Positions 6,934-8,371 of a stretch of 8,371 nt of DNA are shown piece after piece (the stretch's first letter is position 1; each line of letters begins with the position of its first letter). This DNA is from Anaerococcus vaginalis (GTDB taxonomy: Bacteria > Bacillota > Clostridia > Tissierellales > Peptoniphilaceae), in the NCBI GenBank assembly GCA_018363915.1, contig JAGZMY010000027.1, forward strand, positions 1-8,371, given 5' to 3'. Made by a program: the position numbers and the translations under genes. The notes below the pieces were generated by a model. The model worked only from the letters and a program-made list of their open reading frames with translations, had not been told where the DNA came from and did no database searches.

Positions 6934-7010
6934 TGGTGGGCCTCCAGGGACTCGAACCCTGGACCTACCGGTTATGAGCCGGGCGCTCTAACCGACTGAG
7001 CTAGAGGCCC
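6934..7010 (-). tRNA. tRNA with CAU anticodon (elongator Met or Ile2)
   Basis: A 77-nt cloverleaf with acceptor GGGCCTC pairing GAGGCCC, D arm GCTCAGTCGGTTAGAGC, anticodon loop CTCATAA (anticodon CAT), T loop TTCGAGT and encoded CCA. It is not the initiator type, since the acceptor is fully paired at 1-72 and the stem lacks the three G-C pairs of fMet. CAU is shared by elongator Met and by tRNA-Ile2, whose C34 is modified to lysidine by TilS. The acceptor resembles Ile2 of Firmicutes, but sequence inspection does not settle identity. Confidence 0.93.
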
Positions 7011-7075
7011 AAACAAAACCTTATAATTTTTAATAAAAAAATTTTATGAAATAAATTCATAATTAGGTTTGTTTT
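7011..7075. repeat. Inverted-repeat spacer between Ile and CAU tRNA genes
   Basis: The arms AAACAAAACCT (7011-7021) and AGGTTTGTTT (7065-7074) are complementary apart from one bulged A. They enclose A+T-rich sequence with smaller internal pairing. The fold would bring the 3' end of tRNA-Ile next to the 5' end of the following tRNA, so a role in processing is plausible but unproven. Confidence 0.5.
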
Positions 7076-7152
<77 letters not shown>

Positions 7153-7168
7153 ATATATAAAATTTAAA

Positions 7169-7244
7169 TGGCAGGGGTTACAGGACTTGAACCCGTGACA
7201 TCCGGTTTTGGAGACCGACGTTCTACCAACTGAACTAAACCCCT
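7169..7244 (-). tRNA. tRNA-Trp (CCA)
   Basis: A 76-nt cloverleaf with 5' AGGGGTT pairing AACCCCT, discriminator G, anticodon loop CTCCAAA (anticodon CCA), T loop TTCAAGT and an encoded CCA end. A CCA anticodon fits UGA being a stop, as in the genes here: the DUF554 gene ends in TGA. Confidence 0.97.
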
Positions 7245-7332
7245 ATTAAATCAAATATCCTAAAAAATAAAATAAATGATAATGTCCTAAATATAAAAAT
7301 CAAATAATTTTCATAAATTAGACGGGCTATTT
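7245..7332. other. 88-nt A+T-rich spacer between Phe and Trp tRNA genes
   Basis: The longer spacer holds no gene. Just downstream of tRNA-Phe, the GCCC of AATAGCCCG can pair with the GGGC of the tRNA acceptor around the CCA end (4 bp). No convincing promoter or T tract is visible. Confidence 0.4.
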
Positions 7333-7408
7333 TGGTGCCCAGAGGCGGAATCGAACCACCGACACGGGGATTTTCAGTCCCCTGCTCTACCGACTGAGCT
7401 ATCTGGGC
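7333..7408 (-). tRNA. tRNA-Phe (GAA)
   Basis: A 76-nt cloverleaf with acceptor GCCCAGA/TCTGGGC, D arm GCTCAGTCGGTAGAGC, anticodon loop CTGAAAA (anticodon GAA) on a GGGGA/TCCCC stem, T loop TTCGATT and encoded CCA. Confidence 0.97.
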
Positions 7409-7411
7409 ATA

Positions 7412-7505
7412 TGGCGGAGAAGGAGGGATTTGAACCCTCGCATCCCTTTTGAAAGGATCTACTCCCTTAGCAGGGGAGCCTCTTCAGCCACTTGAGTACT
7501 TCTCC
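7412..7505 (-). tRNA. tRNA-Ser (GCU)
   Basis: A 94-nt class II tRNA with acceptor GGAGAAG/CTTCTCC, anticodon loop CTGCTAA (anticodon GCT, reads AGU/AGC), a long variable arm around GTAGATCCTTTCAAAAGGGAT, discriminator G and encoded CCA. Both the length and the G73 are typical of serine tRNAs. It lies 3 nt from tRNA-Phe. Confidence 0.96.
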
Positions 7506-7531
7506 AAAAATCAATATAGAAATTGATTTTT
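7506..7531. repeat. 10-bp perfect inverted repeat between the two tRNA-Ser genes
   Basis: AAAAATCAAT (7506-7515) and ATTGATTTTT (7522-7531) form a perfect stem with a 6-nt loop, abutting the 5' end of tRNA-Ser(GCU). No U tract follows outside the stem on the transcribed strand, so it is more likely a processing or spacer hairpin than an efficient terminator. Confidence 0.6.
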
Positions 7532-7535
7532 TATT

Positions 7536-7626
7536 TGGCGGAGAGGAAGGGATTCGAACCCTTGTGAGCCGTAAGACTCTAACGGTTTTCAAGACCGCCC
7601 CGTTATGACCGCTTCGGTACCTCTCC
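7536..7626 (-). tRNA. tRNA-Ser (UGA)
   Basis: A 91-nt class II tRNA with acceptor GGAGAGG/CCTCTCC, anticodon loop CTTGAAA (anticodon TGA, reads UCN codons), a long variable arm around GAGTCTTACGGCTC, discriminator G and encoded CCA. Confidence 0.96.
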
Positions 7627-7632
7627 ATATTG

Positions 7633-7708
7633 TGGTGACCCATCGGAGATTCGAACTCCGGACACCTTGATTAAAAGTCAAGTGCTCTACCGACTGAGCT
7701 AATGGATC
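7633..7708 (-). tRNA. tRNA-Lys (UUU), promoter-distal copy
   Basis: A 76-nt cloverleaf with acceptor GATCCAT/ATGGGTC (containing a T-G wobble), anticodon loop CTTTTAA (anticodon TTT), T loop TTCGAAT, discriminator A and encoded CCA. It is base-for-base identical to the copy at 7797-7872. Confidence 0.97.
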
Positions 7709-7796
7709 AATCTAGAAATACAGTGGCTAAAAATTTGCCTTTCTTGCCTATTTAGCTTGCCAGTATAACCACTAAATAATATTTAAAAAATATTAA
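7709..7796. other. Structured spacer between the two tRNA-Lys genes
   Basis: On the plus strand AGTGG...CCACT and, nested inside, GCTAAA...TTTAGC pair to give an 11-bp stem with one 12-nt bulge around a loop. TTGCC occurs three times within the segment. Elsewhere in the cluster the spacers are mostly featureless A+T. No tRNA fold or ORF is present. Function unknown. Confidence 0.5.
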
Positions 7797-7872
7797 TGGT
7801 GACCCATCGGAGATTCGAACTCCGGACACCTTGATTAAAAGTCAAGTGCTCTACCGACTGAGCTAATGGATC
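7797..7872 (-). tRNA. tRNA-Lys (UUU), promoter-proximal copy
   Basis: Same 76-nt sequence as the other lysine tRNA in the cluster: acceptor GATCCAT/ATGGGTC, anticodon TTT, encoded CCA. It lies 4 nt from tRNA-Gln, so those two must be separated by tight end processing. Confidence 0.97.
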
Positions 7873-7876
7873 AAAT

Positions 7877-7952
7877 TGGCTGGGATAGCAGGACTCGAAC
7901 CTACGCATACCAGAGTCAAAGTCTGGTGCCTTACCGACTTGGCTATATCCCA
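7877..7952 (-). tRNA. tRNA-Gln (UUG)
   Basis: A 76-nt cloverleaf with acceptor TGGGATA/TATCCCA (the U1-A72 pair typical of glutamine tRNA), anticodon loop CTTTGAC (anticodon TTG), T loop TTCGAGT, discriminator G and encoded CCA. Confidence 0.97.
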
Positions 7953-7955
7953 ACA

Positions 7956-8032
<77 letters not shown>

Positions 8033-8036
8033 ATAT

Positions 8037-8110
8037 TGGAGCGGGTGAAGGGAATCGGACCCTCGCAACCAGCTTGGAAGGCTGGGGCTCTACCACTGAG
8101 CTACACCCGC
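8037..8110 (-). tRNA. tRNA-Gly (UCC) with unusual T loop
   Basis: A 74-nt cloverleaf with acceptor GCGGGTG/CACCCGC, short D loop (GCTCAGTGGTAGAGC), anticodon loop CTTCCAA (anticodon TCC), discriminator T and encoded CCA. The T loop reads TCCGATT where TTCGATT is expected, so position 55, normally U and converted to pseudouridine, is C. The T stem GAGGG/CCCTT includes one G-T pair. All other features are those of a working tRNA. Confidence 0.95.
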
Positions 8111-8114
8111 AAAT

Positions 8115-8200
8115 TGGTGGGGAAGAGCGGATTCGAACCACTGAAAGCTAAGCTAACGGATTTACAGTCCGTCCCATTTGGCCAACTCTGGAACTTCCCC
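8115..8200 (-). tRNA. tRNA-Tyr (GUA)
   Basis: An 86-nt class II tRNA with acceptor GGGGAAG/CTTCCCC (one base after the 5' leader), anticodon loop CTGTAAA (anticodon GTA), a long variable arm around TAGCTTAGCTTTCA, T loop TTCGAAT, discriminator A and encoded CCA. It is the first gene after the internal promoter. Confidence 0.96.
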
Positions 8201-8224
8201 AAAATTTGTATTTCATAGTAACAC

Positions 8225-8253
8225 ATTATAGCATAAACTATATATTTATTCAA
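8225..8253 (-). promoter_or_regulatory. tRNA operon promoter between Thr and Tyr genes
   Basis: TATAAT (8230-8225), preceded by TGC as an extended -10, follows TTGAAT (8253-8248) with a 17-bp spacer. Transcription would begin near 8218, about 18 nt before tRNA-Tyr. It would drive Tyr through the CAU tRNA. Confidence 0.75.
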
Positions 8254-8274
8254 TTTTATGTCACAATAAAATTG
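8251..8274. repeat. 9-bp perfect inverted repeat over the tRNA promoter -35 and tRNA-Thr 3' end
   Basis: CAATTTTAT (8251-8259) and ATAAAATTG (8266-8274) are perfect complements around GTCACA. The left arm covers part of the -35 hexamer and the right arm reaches into the tRNA-Thr CCA. It could be an operator, a weak transcript-end hairpin for Thr (no U run follows), or chance in A+T-rich DNA. Confidence 0.5.
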
Positions 8275-8348
8275 GAGCTGATGATAGGACTTGAACCTAC
8301 AACCTATTGATTACAAATCAATTGCTCTACCAATTGAGCTACATCAGC
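8273..8348 (-). tRNA. tRNA-Thr (UGU)
   Basis: A 76-nt cloverleaf with acceptor GCTGATG/CATCAGC, D arm GCTCAATTGGTAGAGC, anticodon loop TTTGTAA (anticodon TGT) on a TTGAT/ATCAA stem, T loop TTCAAGT, discriminator T and encoded CCA. Loop position 32 is U rather than the C found in the other tRNAs here. It lies upstream of the internal promoter, so it belongs to a unit starting beyond the window. Confidence 0.96.
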
Positions 8349-8371
8349 ACATTGGATCTCTATTGAAATCC

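Larger units (their letters stand above)
7633..7872 (-). repeat. Tandem duplication of tRNA-Lys
   Basis: The 76-bp tRNA-Lys sequence occurs twice without a difference (7633-7708 and 7797-7872), separated by 88 bp. Identity stops at the gene ends: the flanks share only a few bases. That points to gene conversion or strong selection on the tRNA rather than a fresh duplication of the whole unit. Confidence 0.9.

Noticed and set aside
8349..8371. Possible 3' end of another tRNA (CCA-like TGG at 8353-8355)
   Set aside because: Read on the minus strand, the bases before it do not give a T arm: no TTCRA loop and no C61 at the expected distance. Too little sequence remains to decide.

Overview
The window is low-GC DNA from what looks like a Bacillota (Firmicutes) anaerobe. 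The evidence is the A+T-rich intergenic DNA, strong AAGGAGG-type ribosome binding sites, near-consensus sigma-A promoters, the rplM-rpsI pair and a dense tRNA cluster in which every tRNA has an encoded CCA end. The proteins would fit a Tissierellia-type genus such as Anaerococcus or Peptoniphilus, but that placement is an impression, not a demonstration.

Layout, left to right. (1) 1-1000, minus strand: rpsI (S9, cut by the window edge after 126 codons) and rplM (L13), driven by a TTGACA/TATCAT promoter and a structured leader of about 135 nt that is probably the L13 autoregulatory leader. (2) 1001-2744, minus strand: a thiD-cbiK operon. cbiK is read prematurely to a stop inside an A8 tract. 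The missing CbiK C-terminus is still encoded one frame away, ending next to the rplM promoter. (3) 2771-3568, plus strand: one DUF554 membrane protein gene with its own extended -10 promoter and a strong hairpin terminator shared with the convergent trk operon. (4) 3567-6397, minus strand: trkA-trkH, encoding the regulatory and channel subunits of a Trk/Ktr-type K+ uptake system, translationally coupled. (5) 6408-6897: about 490 bp of A+T-rich DNA with no gene I can support. (6) 6898-8348, minus strand: 13 tRNA genes, in transcription order Thr, Tyr, Gly, Arg, Gln, Lys, Lys, Ser(UGA), Ser(GCU), Phe, Trp, Ile(GAU), CAU (Met or Ile2). A promoter lies between Thr and Tyr, and a rho-independent terminator follows the last tRNA.

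Most of the region is housekeeping: ribosomal proteins, thiamine pyrimidine phosphorylation, tetrapyrrole metal insertion, potassium homeostasis and tRNAs. I found no mobile element, CRISPR array, toxin-antitoxin or defence locus. The observations most worth a second look are the homopolymer frameshift in cbiK, the L13 leader with two pseudoknot-capable pairings, a C at position 55 of tRNA-Gly, and the structured spacer between two identical tRNA-Lys genes.
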